DNA of 64,000 nt, from the NCBI RefSeq assembly GCF_004001045.1, contig NZ_BIMK01000016.1:62001-126000 (forward strand), in the 5' to 3' direction. The notes beneath the pieces are model-generated. The model saw nothing but the letters and a program-made list of their open reading frames with translations. It ran no database searches and was not told the DNA's origin. Below are positions 55,049-64,000 of this stretch, piece by piece. The DNA comes from Paenibacillus chibensis (GTDB taxonomy: Bacteria > Bacillota > Bacilli > Paenibacillales > Paenibacillaceae). The stretch's first letter is position 1, and each line of letters opens with the position of its first letter. The position numbers and the translations under genes were made by a program.

Positions 55049-58000
55049 ATGGTTGAAAATAACAATAAGACGCCTGACAAACAGCCTGCACCGAGGCGAC
55101 GATCCTACGCCCGGATAACCGGTCTCGTCATTCTCTGGCTGTTTGTCGTCGGCCTGATGGGCGCCCTTTTTGCCGGCGGTGCCGCCCTGGGTTATGTCAC
55201 TTCCATTGTGAAGGACGATCCGGTCCGGTCCAGGGATCTGATCGAGCAAAAAATGAGTGAAAACTCCATTACAAGCTTTGCTTATTTCCGCGATCAGACG
55301 ACGCCGATCGGCCAGATCCGCACGGACGAGGACAGACGTCCCGTGGAATACAAGCAGATTCCAAAGACAGTCATCAATGCGGTTGTTTCTATAGAAGACA
55401 ACAACTTTTTCAATCATAATGGTGTGGACCTGAAGGGTACGCTGCGTGCCGTAAAACAAAAGGTGCTCAAAGAATCCGTGCAAACCGGCGGAAGCACATT
55501 GACCCAGCAACTGGCCAGGCGCGTCTTCCTGAACCTGGATAAGACGGATGACCGCAAATTCAAAGAGATTTTGCTGGCGCTCCGGCTCGAACGGTTTATG
55601 ACCAAGGAGGAAATTTTGACCGCCTACCTGAACAAGGTTCCTTTCGGTAAGGGATCAAGCGGGTACAACCTCTACGGGATCAAGGCTGCAGCCAAAGGCA
55701 TTTTTAACGTAAACGATTTAAGCAAGCTGAATATCGCCGAAGCGGCCTATTTGGCCGGTCTTCCGCAGCTTCCAACCAAATATTCCGCCTTCACCTCCAC
55801 GGGCGAATTCAATCCGGACGCCTTCAAGCGGGCTGTGGACCGCCAGCATCTCGTGCTGCGGCGGATGATGGAAGAGAATAAGATTACGGATGCCGAGTAC
55901 AAGGAAGCCTTGGCATTCGACATTCGTAAGGCACTGGCACCGCGCATGGATAAAGCCTATGCCACTTATCCTTACCTGATGATGGAGACTGAACGTCAGG
56001 CTTCCGACATTCTGATGAAGCTGAGTCTCAAGGAAGGCGGCACCGATCAGAAGGATGCGAACGATACCAGCGATCTGCTTGAAGCTGCCAATCAACAGCT
56101 TAAAACCGGCGGATACCGTGTGTACACCACGATTGATAAGCGGGTGTACAACTCCATGCATAAGATCGGCGAAAACAAGGATAACTTTGGTCCTGACAGC
56201 AAAACCAAAGGACCGGAGCAAACCGCGGCCATGATGATTGACAACAAGACAGGCGCCATTCTGGGCATGCTGGAAGGACGGGACTTCAACAAAGAACAGA
56301 TGAACTATGCCACGCAGATGATCCGGCAGCCGGGTTCAACCATGAAACCGATTGCGGCCTACCTGCCTGCCATCGAATCCGGGGCGATCCAGCCTGCAAG
56401 CATTTTGGATGATGCACCGATCATTTTGAAGGACTACCAGAAAGGCTTCCATATCCCGAAAAACTCGACTGCGGGATACAGCGGCTTAATGACAGCGCGG
56501 ACTGCACTCAACAAATCGGTGAATACCGTTGCATTGAAGCTGTTCAATAACGTCGTCGGCATCGACAATGCCTGGGCCTTTGCCAAAAAGGTCGGTATCA
56601 ATACCATTCAAAAAGAAGACTATTCTGCTGCAACGGGTGTTCTGGGCGGTTTGAGATATGGTGTAACCGTCGAAGACCTGACGAATGCCTATAGCTCTAT
56701 TGCCAATCAAGGGACTTTTAACGATGCATACATGATTGAAAAAATCGTGGATTCCAACGGCAATATCGTGTATCAGCATGAAGCCAAACCCGTCCAGGCG
56801 TTCTCCAAGCAAACCGCTTACCTGATGACGGATATGCTCCGCACGGTCATTACGGACGGCACGGGTAGTACCGTCCGGGATACTTATAAGCACTTCAAAA
56901 GTATACCGGTCGTCGGGAAAACAGGCTCTACCCAAAACTACGCGGATGTGTGGTTTATGGGCTTCTCGCCTGACGTAACGCTTGGCGTATGGGTAGGCTA
57001 CAAGGAGCCTGTCAATACGCTGACGAGCAAGCCCGCCAAGAAGCGTGCCCAATCGATATGGGCACTCATTATGAACGAAGTCGCGGATAAAGAACCCGAC
57101 TTATTCAAAACGCCGAAATTCGAAAAGCCTGAGGGCATTGTGTCCAAAACAGTATCTGCATACAGCGGCAAGCTTCCGACATCACTGACGGATAAATTTG
57201 TTACGGATATCTTTAATATTAAATACGTTCCTAAAGACAGTGATGACGGGATTGCCAAGGTCAAATACATCACATTTAACGGAGTCAACTATATTCCGAA
57301 GGATCAAACGCCTGATGATATGCTGAAGGAAAAAGTCGTGATCAAACGAGAGAAGCCGATCCCGGATCTGATCAAAGAGCTCCAGGCAGCCTTTGAAAAA
57401 ATGCGCGGCGGCCACGAATCTTTATCCTACTATATCCCGCGTGACGCCGGCGAGGATATGCCGACCGAGATCGATCCGCGTGTCGATGACGGCAGCGCGC
57501 CTTCGGCTCCTGGAAGCGTCAGGATGGCTCTGAACGGCAGCAAGGCTACCATTACCTTCAGCCCGTCTCCTCAAGCAGATGTGGTTGGATACCGCTTGTA
57601 CCGTTCCCAAAACGGAGGATCTTATCAGAATACGGGCAGTGTCATATTGACAGGAGAGGCATACTCCTTTACGAGTGCGGCTGATACAGGCTCCAGCTTT
57701 TATATCACGGCCGTGGATGTAGCAGGCAAAGAATCAACACCAAGCGAAATGGCGAGCGGATCAACTGGAGGTATCATTGATATCCCTGGAGACATCGTAG
57801 ATCCTTCCACCCCGGGCGACACGGGTAATCCAGGCACCGAAATTCCGGATCCGAATGCTCCGGACCCAGGGCAGGAACCGACCCATGAACCATCATCGCC
57901 GACTGCTCTGCAGATCGCACCGCTCGATAACGGAATTATGTTCCAATGGAATCCGGCACGTCCGGAAGAGAAGGTAACCGAGTATTCGATATCCTTCAGT

Positions 58001-58159
58001 GAAAAGCCGGGCGGCCCATATAACCCGATCGGTACCAGCCGTGAAGCCGGCTTCCAGTTTATCACCACCACTCCGATCAAAGGATACTTTCGGGTAACGG
58101 CGATCAATGCGGTTGGCTCTTCCAGACCTTCCGCGGCATCCTATTTTGAAAAGAAATAA
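55049..58159 (+). CDS. Class A penicillin-binding protein 1A with C-terminal fibronectin type III repeats
   Basis: The protein has 1036 residues, longer than most PBP1A proteins. One membrane helix (about 25-52) is followed by the glycosyltransferase domain with EDNNFFNHNGVD (catalytic Glu) and STLTQQLARR, then the transpeptidase with S430-TMK, S490-VN and K624-TG. After about residue 800 come two fibronectin type III domains joined by a Pro/Gly/Asp-rich linker. It polymerises and cross-links peptidoglycan at the surface. AGGAGG precedes the ATG. It sits between tyrS and acsA where B. subtilis has no such gene. Confidence 0.94.
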   Translation: MVENNNKTPDKQPAPRRRSYARITGLVILWLFVVGLMGALFAGGAALGYVTSIVKDDPVRSRDLIEQKMSENSITSFAYFRDQTTPIGQIRTDEDRRPVEYKQIPKTVINAVVSIEDNNFFNHNGVDLKGTLRAVKQKVLKESVQTGGSTLTQQLARRVFLNLDKTDDRKFKEILLALRLERFMTKEEILTAYLNKVPFGKGSSGYNLYGIKAAAKGIFNVNDLSKLNIAEAAYLAGLPQLPTKYSAFTSTGEFNPDAFKRAVDRQHLVLRRMMEENKITDAEYKEALAFDIRKALAPRMDKAYATYPYLMMETERQASDILMKLSLKEGGTDQKDANDTSDLLEAANQQLKTGGYRVYTTIDKRVYNSMHKIGENKDNFGPDSKTKGPEQTAAMMIDNKTGAILGMLEGRDFNKEQMNYATQMIRQPGSTMKPIAAYLPAIESGAIQPASILDDAPIILKDYQKGFHIPKNSTAGYSGLMTARTALNKSVNTVALKLFNNVVGIDNAWAFAKKVGINTIQKEDYSAATGVLGGLRYGVTVEDLTNAYSSIANQGTFNDAYMIEKIVDSNGNIVYQHEAKPVQAFSKQTAYLMTDMLRTVITDGTGSTVRDTYKHFKSIPVVGKTGSTQNYADVWFMGFSPDVTLGVWVGYKEPVNTLTSKPAKKRAQSIWALIMNEVADKEPDLFKTPKFEKPEGIVSKTVSAYSGKLPTSLTDKFVTDIFNIKYVPKDSDDGIAKVKYITFNGVNYIPKDQTPDDMLKEKVVIKREKPIPDLIKELQAAFEKMRGGHESLSYYIPRDAGEDMPTEIDPRVDDGSAPSAPGSVRMALNGSKATITFSPSPQADVVGYRLYRSQNGGSYQNTGSVILTGEAYSFTSAADTGSSFYITAVDVAGKESTPSEMASGSTGGIIDIPGDIVDPSTPGDTGNPGTEIPDPNAPDPGQEPTHEPSSPTALQIAPLDNGIMFQWNPARPEEKVTEYSISFSEKPGGPYNPIGTSREAGFQFITTTPIKGYFRVTAINAVGSSRPSAASYFEKK

Positions 58160-58173
58160 CTCGATACCGTTGT

Positions 58174-58216
58174 AAAAAGACCCTGTTCGCGGATTGCCGC
58201 GGCGGGGTCTTTTCAT
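58174..58216 (+). terminator. PBP1A terminator
   Basis: AAAGACCC and GGGGTCTTTT arms with a GC-rich inner part are followed by four T. Confidence 0.7.
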
Positions 58217-58235
58217 ATTCACAGTGCACTACAAA

Positions 58236-58272
58236 AACAAAAAGCACCGGATTCATAATCCGGTGCTTCCTG
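58236..58272 (-). terminator. acsA terminator
   Basis: AGCACCGGATT and AATCCGGTGCT perfect arms are followed by a T-rich run on minus. Confidence 0.85.
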
Positions 58273-58286
58273 TTTACGCGATATAA

Positions 58287-60011
58287 TTAATCTTCGATCG
58301 TCGAAAGATCGCCGGTTGGCAGATTCAGCTCCCATGCTTTGAGTACCCTGCGCATGATTTTACCGGATCTCGTCTTCGGCAGCTTGTCGCGGAATTCGAT
58401 TTCACGCGGCGCCGCATGAGCGGACAATCCTTCTTTCACGAATTTATAGATTTCATTCTTCAGTTCTTCGGATTCCTCGTAGCCTTCTCGGAGGGCGATG
58501 AACGCTTTGATGATCTCGCCGCGGGTCGCATCCGGTTTACCGATAACGCCGGCTTCAGCCACCGCAGGATGCTCGACCAGCTTGCTCTCGACCTCGAACG
58601 GTCCGATCCGTTCACCGGAGGAGTTGATCACGTCATCGACCCGGCCCTGGAACCAGAAGTAGCCTTCTTCATCCATATAAGCGGAATCGCCCGAAACGTA
58701 CCAGCCAGGAATACGGAAGTATTCCTGATACTTGGCAGGATTCTTCCAAATTTGATTCATCATGGACGGCCATGGTGTTTTAATGGCGAGATTCCCCATC
58801 GTGTAAGGCGGAACTTCATTGCCGTTATCGTCCAGAATCGCTGCCTGCACACCCGGAATAGGACGTCCCATAGATCCTGGCTTGATATCCATGGATGGAT
58901 AGTTGCAGATCAAATGTCCGCCGGTTTCCGTCATCCACCAAGTGTCATGGATACGCTGGCCGTATACCTTTTGTCCCCAGCGAACCACTTCTGGGTTAAG
59001 CGGCTCACCTACGGAGAGGACATGACGCAGACTGTTCAAGGAGAACTGGGAAATAACGTCCGAGCCTGCCCCCATCAGCATGCGGAATGCCGTTGGAGCA
59101 CTGTACCATACCGTCACCTTGTATTTGTCAATCGTTCCGTACCAGTCCTGCGGACTGAATCGCCCGCCGCGGATCACATTTGTAACGCCGTTCAGCCAAG
59201 GTGCGAAAATACCGTAGGAAGTACCTGTTACCCAGCCCGGGTCAGCCGTACACCAGTATATATCGTCTTCCTGCAGATCCAGGACCATTTTGCCCGTGTA
59301 ATAATGTTGTATCATGGCATTCTGTACATGGAATACGCCTTTCGGTTTACCCGTCGATCCAGAAGTATAATGTATAATTAATCCGTCATTGCGGTCCAGC
59401 CACTCCATTTGGAGATCCGAGGATGCCCCCTGCATCGCCTTCGCGTAGTCCACGACCTTGTCATCTTCTTCAACGCCGTCGCCCACCACGATAATATGCT
59501 TCAGGTCAGGCAGCTCGTCACGCTTCACGCGTCCGAGAAGCTGGCTCGTCGTCACCAGTGCAACTGCACCGCTGTCTTCAAGACGGTCCTTAACAGCCGT
59601 TTCCATAAAAGCCTCAAAAAGCGGACCTACGACAGCCCCTACCTTCAAAATGCCCATGAGAGAGAAGTAAAGCTCCGGACTGCGCGGCATAAAAACAAAT
59701 ACCCGATCACCTTTACCGACGCCAAGCTCACGGAGAACATTACCGAATTTATCGGACTGCTCCTTCAGATCGGCAAAAGTATAGCTCTCATCGCGATTCG
59801 CGTCGCTATAGAGCAAAGCATTTTTATGGCCACGTCCTTCTTCCACGTGGCGGTCAATGGCCTCATACGCCATATTAACCTTGCCGGTCGTATACCAGCT
59901 AAAATGCTTCTCCACCTCTTCCCATTGGAATTGCGAGCGGGCCTGTTCATAATCGCCCAAATTGGACGTTTCAGCTACGCTAGGTAAAATTTCATTTTGA
60001 TTTTGTTCCAT
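58287..60011 (-). CDS. acsA: Acetyl-CoA synthetase (AMP-forming)
   Basis: The protein has 574 residues from the ATG at 60011, which follows GGGAGG. It activates acetate to acetyl-CoA. ANL-family motifs are TSGSTGKPKG, the aromatic WWMTETGG and GRVDDVI. The catalytic lysine in PKTRSGKIMRR is the site that AcuA acetylates. It is divergent from acuA, as in B. subtilis. A cre-like site lies just before the start, so carbon catabolite repression by CcpA is likely. Confidence 0.96.
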   Translation of the reverse strand: MEQNQNEILPSVAETSNLGDYEQARSQFQWEEVEKHFSWYTTGKVNMAYEAIDRHVEEGRGHKNALLYSDANRDESYTFADLKEQSDKFGNVLRELGVGKGDRVFVFMPRSPELYFSLMGILKVGAVVGPLFEAFMETAVKDRLEDSGAVALVTTSQLLGRVKRDELPDLKHIIVVGDGVEEDDKVVDYAKAMQGASSDLQMEWLDRNDGLIIHYTSGSTGKPKGVFHVQNAMIQHYYTGKMVLDLQEDDIYWCTADPGWVTGTSYGIFAPWLNGVTNVIRGGRFSPQDWYGTIDKYKVTVWYSAPTAFRMLMGAGSDVISQFSLNSLRHVLSVGEPLNPEVVRWGQKVYGQRIHDTWWMTETGGHLICNYPSMDIKPGSMGRPIPGVQAAILDDNGNEVPPYTMGNLAIKTPWPSMMNQIWKNPAKYQEYFRIPGWYVSGDSAYMDEEGYFWFQGRVDDVINSSGERIGPFEVESKLVEHPAVAEAGVIGKPDATRGEIIKAFIALREGYEESEELKNEIYKFVKEGLSAHAAPREIEFRDKLPKTRSGKIMRRVLKAWELNLPTGDLSTIED

Positions 60012-60402
60012 ACTTTCATCCTCCCTCTGTTCTCCCAATTGCTAGGGCAGCGCTTACAATCTTGTATGAATTCATGCCATGGAAATGACAACATACACAC
60101 GAAATCAGTTCTGTAAAACAAAATTTCTCTTGATTGCTATATAAATTAAACCGAAAGTTTAACCCTTTAAACTTTGATAGAGTTCACAAACAAAAACGGG
60201 CTATCCATTCTGTGGTTCAATTTATTTAGGTAAGCGTAAAAACATATGGTACAGCAGGTCTGGCTGATGGTTATAAAAATCAAAAGTTGTGGCTATTTTA
60301 TGTCAGGAATCATTATAGCATAGGATGAAAGTTCCTGCCATCGCTTTTCATTTATTTGTTTTTTTGCTATAAGTAGGATTAGAAGCAGAAAGGAGCGTCC
60401 AG
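60012..60402. other. acsA-acuA divergent control region
   Basis: It is non-coding and AT-rich beyond 60100. It holds a cre-like site at 60045-60058 near acsA and a TATAAG near 60370 before acuA. No gene is supported. Confidence 0.5.
60045..60058 (-). promoter_or_regulatory. cre-like CcpA operator near acsA
   Basis: On minus, TGTAAGCGCTGCCC matches the CcpA consensus TGWAARCGYTWNCW at 12 of 14 positions. It lies 34 bases before the acsA start. Confidence 0.5.
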
Positions 60403-61035
60403 ATGGAACACCTTAAACTGTACCATGTACAAACCATACCTCAAGAAGAGCGCTGCCTGGTCGTCGAAGGGCCCGTACCGCCCGAGAGATTGGCAGAGTT
60501 GACCATGCACCCCGACCTTGATGCTTTCCGCCGCCCGGCTGAGCAGCATAAGGCGCTAGTGGAGATCGCAGGCCTCAAGGAAGGCCGGATCATCATTTCC
60601 CGTGAGGAAAACATAATCGTCGGATACGTGACCTTTCATTACCCGGACGAGCAGGAACGCTGGTCCCAGGGCAATATGGAGGATCTGATCGAGCTGGGAG
60701 CTATAGAAGTTGCCAATGACTACCGCTCGCTTGGCCTGGGGCAAAAAATGATCAAAACCGCCTTCGAGGATGGCCAAATGGAACAATATATCGTGTTCAC
60801 CACCGAATATTATTGGCACTGGGACTTAAAAACCAGCGGCCTGAATGTGTGGGATTACCGCAAAATGATGGAACGGCTCATGAAGGTCGTCGACATGGTC
60901 TGGTACGCAACCGATGATCCGGAAATATGCTCGCATCCGGCCAACTGCCTGATGGTTCGAATCGGCCGAGACGTGCCGATTTCCTCCAAAGAGCAGTTTG
61001 ACCGAATTCGTTTTCAGCAGCGTTTTATGTACTAG
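60403..61035 (+). CDS. acuA: GNAT acetyltransferase AcuA
   Basis: The protein has 210 residues. AcuA acetylates the catalytic lysine of AcsA and turns it off. ELGAIEVANDYRSLGLGQKMIK contains the GNAT acetyl-CoA-binding signature (about residues 105-126). It follows AAAGGAG. It is followed by a terminator; acuB and acuC, which follow acuA in B. subtilis, are not here. Confidence 0.93.
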   Translation: MEHLKLYHVQTIPQEERCLVVEGPVPPERLAELTMHPDLDAFRRPAEQHKALVEIAGLKEGRIIISREENIIVGYVTFHYPDEQERWSQGNMEDLIELGAIEVANDYRSLGLGQKMIKTAFEDGQMEQYIVFTTEYYWHWDLKTSGLNVWDYRKMMERLMKVVDMVWYATDDPEICSHPANCLMVRIGRDVPISSKEQFDRIRFQQRFMY

Positions 61036-61058
61036 GGATGTCCATTCGCATATATGAC

Positions 61059-61088
61059 AACAACTCCGGAGAATCCTCCGGAGTTGTT
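61059..61088. terminator. Terminator between acuA and mtnN
   Basis: Perfect 12-bp arms (AACAACTCCGGA and complement) with a 6-base loop. The T tract is short in both directions. Confidence 0.7.
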
Positions 61089-61115
61089 TGTATGTTGATG
61101 ATTTTTTACGCTCAC

Positions 61116-61814
61116 TTACATTTGAGCGAGCATAGAATCCAGTATCGCATGGGAGCGGCGCGATGAGGCAACTGTAAATTCCGCGAAGTTCGCGTGTGCG
61201 GAGCCGTCCGCTTTATCGGACATTGAACGGATCACGACAAACGGTACCCCGTTCATGAAGCATACCTGCGCGACGGAAGCCCCTTCCATTTCGACGCATG
61301 CGCCCTGCATATGCTCATAGAGCCAGGATACCTGCTCTACGCTGGCAATAAACTGATCTCCGGAAAGCACGCGTCCGACTCTGCAGTTCACCTCGCCGAG
61401 CTCCCCGCAGACTTTTTGGGCCAGCAGCATCAAGTCCTTGTCCGCCTGAAACGCCGAAACCTCCTGATACGGGATGACTCCTCGTTCATACCCCAAAGCC
61501 GTGACATCCATGTCATGCTGCAAGCACTCGGAAGATATGACAATATCCCCAATGTTCAGCTCCGGATGTACAGCCCCTGCGACACCCGTAAACAGCACTT
61601 TGGATATTCCGAAGGCGTCGATGAGGACCTGCGTCGTGACAGCCGCATTGACTTTACCCACCCCCGATTTGCACACGACAACATTTCGATTAAGGTATGT
61701 GCCTTTATAATAGCGGATGCCCGCTTTATCCATCGTTTCCGCATTTTGCATCCCGGCCAAGAGCAGCTCCACTTCTTCGTCCATGGCCCCGATAATTCCG
61801 ATCGTTTCAGGCAT
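61116..61814 (-). CDS. mtnN: 5'-methylthioadenosine/S-adenosylhomocysteine nucleosidase
   Basis: The protein has 232 residues from the ATG at 61814 (MPETIGIIGAMDEE), which follows GGGAGA. It cleaves MTA and SAH to adenine plus a thioribose or S-ribosylhomocysteine, recycling the products of SAM use. Catalytic residues appear in GAMDEE (Glu), VEMEGASVA (Glu) and RSMSDKADG (Asp). Confidence 0.96.
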   Translation of the reverse strand: MPETIGIIGAMDEEVELLLAGMQNAETMDKAGIRYYKGTYLNRNVVVCKSGVGKVNAAVTTQVLIDAFGISKVLFTGVAGAVHPELNIGDIVISSECLQHDMDVTALGYERGVIPYQEVSAFQADKDLMLLAQKVCGELGEVNCRVGRVLSGDQFIASVEQVSWLYEHMQGACVEMEGASVAQVCFMNGVPFVVIRSMSDKADGSAHANFAEFTVASSRRSHAILDSMLAQM

Positions 61815-61858
61815 CTTTGCATTCTCCCTTTTCATTAAAGTTTATTGCTCCGCACGTT

Positions 61859-61886
61859 AAAAAAAGCTCCCGTAAGGAGCTTTTTT
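61859..61886 (-). terminator. ccpA terminator
   Basis: AAGCTCC and GGAGCTT arms are followed by seven T on minus. Confidence 0.8.
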
Positions 61887-61931
61887 CAGCGTTTTCCAAC
61901 CTTTTTCATCTCATGTCAAAGCATCTATTTC

Positions 61932-62942
61932 TTATTCGTTCACATGGCTTACGGATAGGCGCAGAATCGTTTCATGCGGCAAAATAACCCGCGGGTTGTC
62001 CACGTTTTCCTTCTTCATCAGCTTGGTCAACAGACGCATCGCAACCGCGCCAAGATCGTACATCGGCTGAGCCACCGTGGTCAAAAGCGGACGAACCATC
62101 GACGCCATACGTGTATTGTCCACACTGATGACGGAGAAATCGTCTGGAACCTTGAGACCTTCATCCTGAATGCTGTGAATGGCACCAATCGCCATTTCGT
62201 CCGTGGCCGCGAAAACAGCCGTAGGCTTTTTCTTCAGACCGAGGAAATATTTCATCGCTTCCACGCCGGACTCATAACGATAGTTACCGATGCGCACCAG
62301 ATCCTCTTGATATTCAATACCCGCATTCTCCAGCGCCTTCTTGTAGCCTTGGAAACGCGAATAACCATTCGCCGGATCCTGCAGCGTGCCGCTGATCATG
62401 GCAATTTCACGATGACCATGGCGAATCAGTGTATTCACTGCATCAAAGGCAGCAGCCTCATGATCGATATCCACGGACGGATATGTTCCGTTCTCATCCC
62501 GTGTCGCGCACAGCACGATCGGAACCGCAGAGGTCTGGAACGCCTGAATATGTTCTTCCGTTACGGTGCCGCCCATGAACAGCAGCCCGTCCACCTGCTT
62601 CTCGAGCAGGGTATTGATGACACGGATTTCCTTTTCCTTCTTCTTGTCAGCGTTACACAAAATAATATTATAGTGGTACATGTTGGCAATATCTTCAATG
62701 CCCCGAGCAATTTCCGCGAAAATAGAGTTCGAGATATCGGGAATTACAACCCCGACCGTTGTCGTCTTTTTGCTGGCAAGGCCTCTGGCCACCGCATTCG
62801 GACGATATCCCAAACGTTCGATTGCTTCATATACTTTTTTCCGGGTCTGAGGCTTTACGTTGGGATTGTTGTTCACAACCCGCGATACCGTCGCCATCGA
62901 TACGCCTGCTTCACGCGCCACATCGTAAATGGTTACCGTCAA
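61932..62942 (-). CDS. ccpA: Catabolite control protein A (LacI family)
   Basis: The protein has 336 residues from the TTG at 62942 (then [21 protein letters not shown]), with GGAG nine bases upstream. The ATG at 62957 has a poor site. CcpA binds cre sites together with Ser46-phosphorylated HPr and controls carbon metabolism. The helix-turn-helix, the hinge [16 protein letters not shown] and the ligand domain VDGLLFMGG closely match B. subtilis CcpA. It likely controls acsA, whose promoter region holds a cre-like site. Confidence 0.95.
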   Translation of the reverse strand: MTVTIYDVAREAGVSMATVSRVVNNNPNVKPQTRKKVYEAIERLGYRPNAVARGLASKKTTTVGVVIPDISNSIFAEIARGIEDIANMYHYNIILCNADKKKEKEIRVINTLLEKQVDGLLFMGGTVTEEHIQAFQTSAVPIVLCATRDENGTYPSVDIDHEAAAFDAVNTLIRHGHREIAMISGTLQDPANGYSRFQGYKKALENAGIEYQEDLVRIGNYRYESGVEAMKYFLGLKKKPTAVFAATDEMAIGAIHSIQDEGLKVPDDFSVISVDNTRMASMVRPLLTTVAQPMYDLGAVAMRLLTKLMKKENVDNPRVILPHETILRLSVSHVNE

Positions 62943-63035
62943 ATTCCTTCTCTCCATTGCCAATAAATTTTCATTCGTCAACCCATTAAAATAATGATAC
63001 GACAAATTGTCGCATTCTGCAATGATAACGCTTTA

Positions 63036-63380
63036 CTAGCCTTCTAAATGCTGTTTCAGAGCATCCACAGTAATATGGGAATGAGATGTATGCCAGACAG
63101 ACGCCTGATTCTTAACCAGAATCACCTGCGGGGATTCATGCTGTATACCGAGAAGATCGGCAGCTTCGAGCGAAACCGGACGATCCTCGACGACATGGAT
63201 TAAACCGTACTCCACGGCTTCGTTCGGCTCGTTTTGTAAGTATGACATTACCTGTTGATAGGCCCTGCTGCTGATCGGGCAGCGCGTGCTGTGTTTAAAA
63301 AGAAGCAGAGGCTTATCTTTTGAGGCTTCCAATGCGGTCTGCAGCTGATCGCTAGTAGTCAGTTTGGTCATCGTCGCCAT
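63036..63380 (-). CDS. ytxJ: Monothiol bacilliredoxin YtxJ (BrxC)
   Basis: The protein has 114 residues. A thioredoxin-like fold with active-site TCPIS (Cys34) in place of CxxC. This family removes bacillithiol from oxidised proteins. AKDKPLLLFKHSTRCPISSRAY spans the active-site helix. GGGGA lies about ten bases before the ATG. It lies next to ccpA, as ytxJ does in B. subtilis. Confidence 0.94.
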   Translation of the reverse strand: MATMTKLTTSDQLQTALEASKDKPLLLFKHSTRCPISSRAYQQVMSYLQNEPNEAVEYGLIHVVEDRPVSLEAADLLGIQHESPQVILVKNQASVWHTSHSHITVDALKQHLEG

Positions 63381-63485
63381 TTGATATACATCCCCTTTTT
63401 TCGATTAAATTCCTTACTCTATCGTAACAAAATCCTCGTGAAAAATCCAACTTACTATGAAAATTATCTGAAAATCGTTAAATTT

Positions 63486-63929
63486 TCAAACATCCGCATG
63501 AAATACATTCATTTCCGGAAGAATGACCGACAGCTGGGACAGGCGAAGGCGCAGGTCCGAAACCCATGCCTGATCCTGAAGAGACTCGGCCATGCCGTAC
63601 AAATCAAGCAGCAAATTGATGCGTTCCTGGATTTCATGCTCCAATATCTGTTTCAAACTATCTTCTGAATAGTCCCCTTCAGCCAGCACTTCGTATATCA
63701 ATCGGGCCAGCTCATGGTATTCAGTCAGAGAAAAGCTGTTTATCGAGGGGTCCGGGCCGAGCAAATCTACGCATTTTTTCAAATCCGGCCTCATGGAAGG
63801 AATCAGTTCATACGTTAAACAATGGTCGCAGACAAGCACGGGAACATGACGAATCATGACGCTCCGTGTGTACATCACCGTGCGAAGCTCCAGTTTCATT
63901 TTTTGCTCGCAGCTACACTTCATAGACAT
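63486..63929 (-). CDS. Uncharacterised protein with N-terminal zinc ribbon
   Basis: The protein has 147 residues. Cys5-x-Cys7 and Cys34-x-x-Cys37 (KCSCEQ and VCDHCLTYE) are spaced like a zinc ribbon of the YgiT type. The rest is helical (about 65-135), with charged amphipathic helices and no membrane segment. GAGGTGG lies five bases before the ATG. A DNA- or RNA-binding adaptor is possible. I do not recognise a named family. Confidence 0.7.
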   Translation of the reverse strand: MSMKCSCEQKMKLELRTVMYTRSVMIRHVPVLVCDHCLTYELIPSMRPDLKKCVDLLGPDPSINSFSLTEYHELARLIYEVLAEGDYSEDSLKQILEHEIQERINLLLDLYGMAESLQDQAWVSDLRLRLSQLSVILPEMNVFHADV

Positions 63930-64000
63930 GTTACCACCTCAGGCTTTTTCTATATATCGGCTCAAGAGAGCACATATTTCAGCTGCTGATGTTATTCGCT

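Noticed and set aside
60225..60245. Second cre site near GGTAAGCGTAAAAACA
   Set aside because: It matches only about 9 or 10 of 14 consensus bases.
1..64000. CRISPR, tRNA, rRNA, insertion sequence or prophage
   Set aside because: No regularly spaced repeats, cloverleaf genes, transposase, integrase or phage structural genes were seen.

Overview
The window looks like chromosomal DNA of an endospore-forming Bacillota, most likely Paenibacillus or a close relative (inference). It carries sporulation genes (spoVM and a probable spoVIF), low-GC-type promoters, strong AGGAGG ribosome binding sites, a tyrS T-box and a monothiol bacilliredoxin. Several blocks follow Bacillus subtilis gene order. GC content is moderately high, as in Paenibacillus. 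I see no rRNA, tRNA, prophage, insertion sequence or CRISPR array.

Layout. 1-3.5 kb: minus-strand operon of a membrane-anchored clan GH-A-like glycoside hydrolase and a HEAT-repeat membrane protein that leaves the window. 4.1-6.5 kb: plus-strand DNA-damage operon of a Y-family polymerase, a YolD-like protein and an SRAP/HMCES protein, with a LexA box in front. 6.6-12.5 kb (minus): CuA-type lipoprotein, probable SpoVIF, RecG, DegV and FakA. 12.8-13.2 kb: rpmB on plus facing the 26-residue spoVM on minus. 13.4-31 kb: a long minus-strand housekeeping block (rpe, rsgA, prkC, prpC, rlmN, rsmB, fmt, def, priA, coaBC, rpoZ, gmk, remA, yloC, yitJ, dapF). It matches the B. subtilis yloC-spoVM region. 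31-36 kb: a P-type Ca2+ ATPase divergent from rqcH. 36-44 kb: PHP phosphoesterase, an unknown protein, YlbG, YlbF, an XPB helicase with its partner, and an M20 amidohydrolase. 43.7-52 kb: YugN, FtsW, solitary Asp23, a Ca2+/H+ exchanger, YlaN, an HPr-like protein without its active-site loop, an M29 aminopeptidase, a lipoprotein and a GAF-GGDEF diguanylate cyclase. 52.6-64 kb: rpsD, tyrS with a T-box, PBP1A, acsA, acuA, mtnN, ccpA, ytxJ and a zinc-ribbon protein; this resembles the B. subtilis rpsD-tyrS-acsA-acuA-ccpA segment.

How genes work together. The 13-31 kb block serves translation and ribosome maturation (Rpe aside): Fmt, Def, RlmN, RsmB, RsgA and RpmB. It also holds the Hanks-type kinase/phosphatase pair PrkC/PrpC, replication restart (PriA) and precursor enzymes (CoaBC, Gmk). 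FakA with DegV (FakB) forms a fatty acid kinase. AcuA acetylates and silences AcsA, and a cre-like site next to acsA fits control by the CcpA encoded 2 kb away.

The less ordinary parts are the LexA-linked PolY-YolD-SRAP operon, the XPB-partner pair with a perfect 34-bp palindrome in its leader, the HPr-like protein that keeps the regulatory serine but lacks the phospho-histidine segment, and the putative leader RNA before the glycoside hydrolase.
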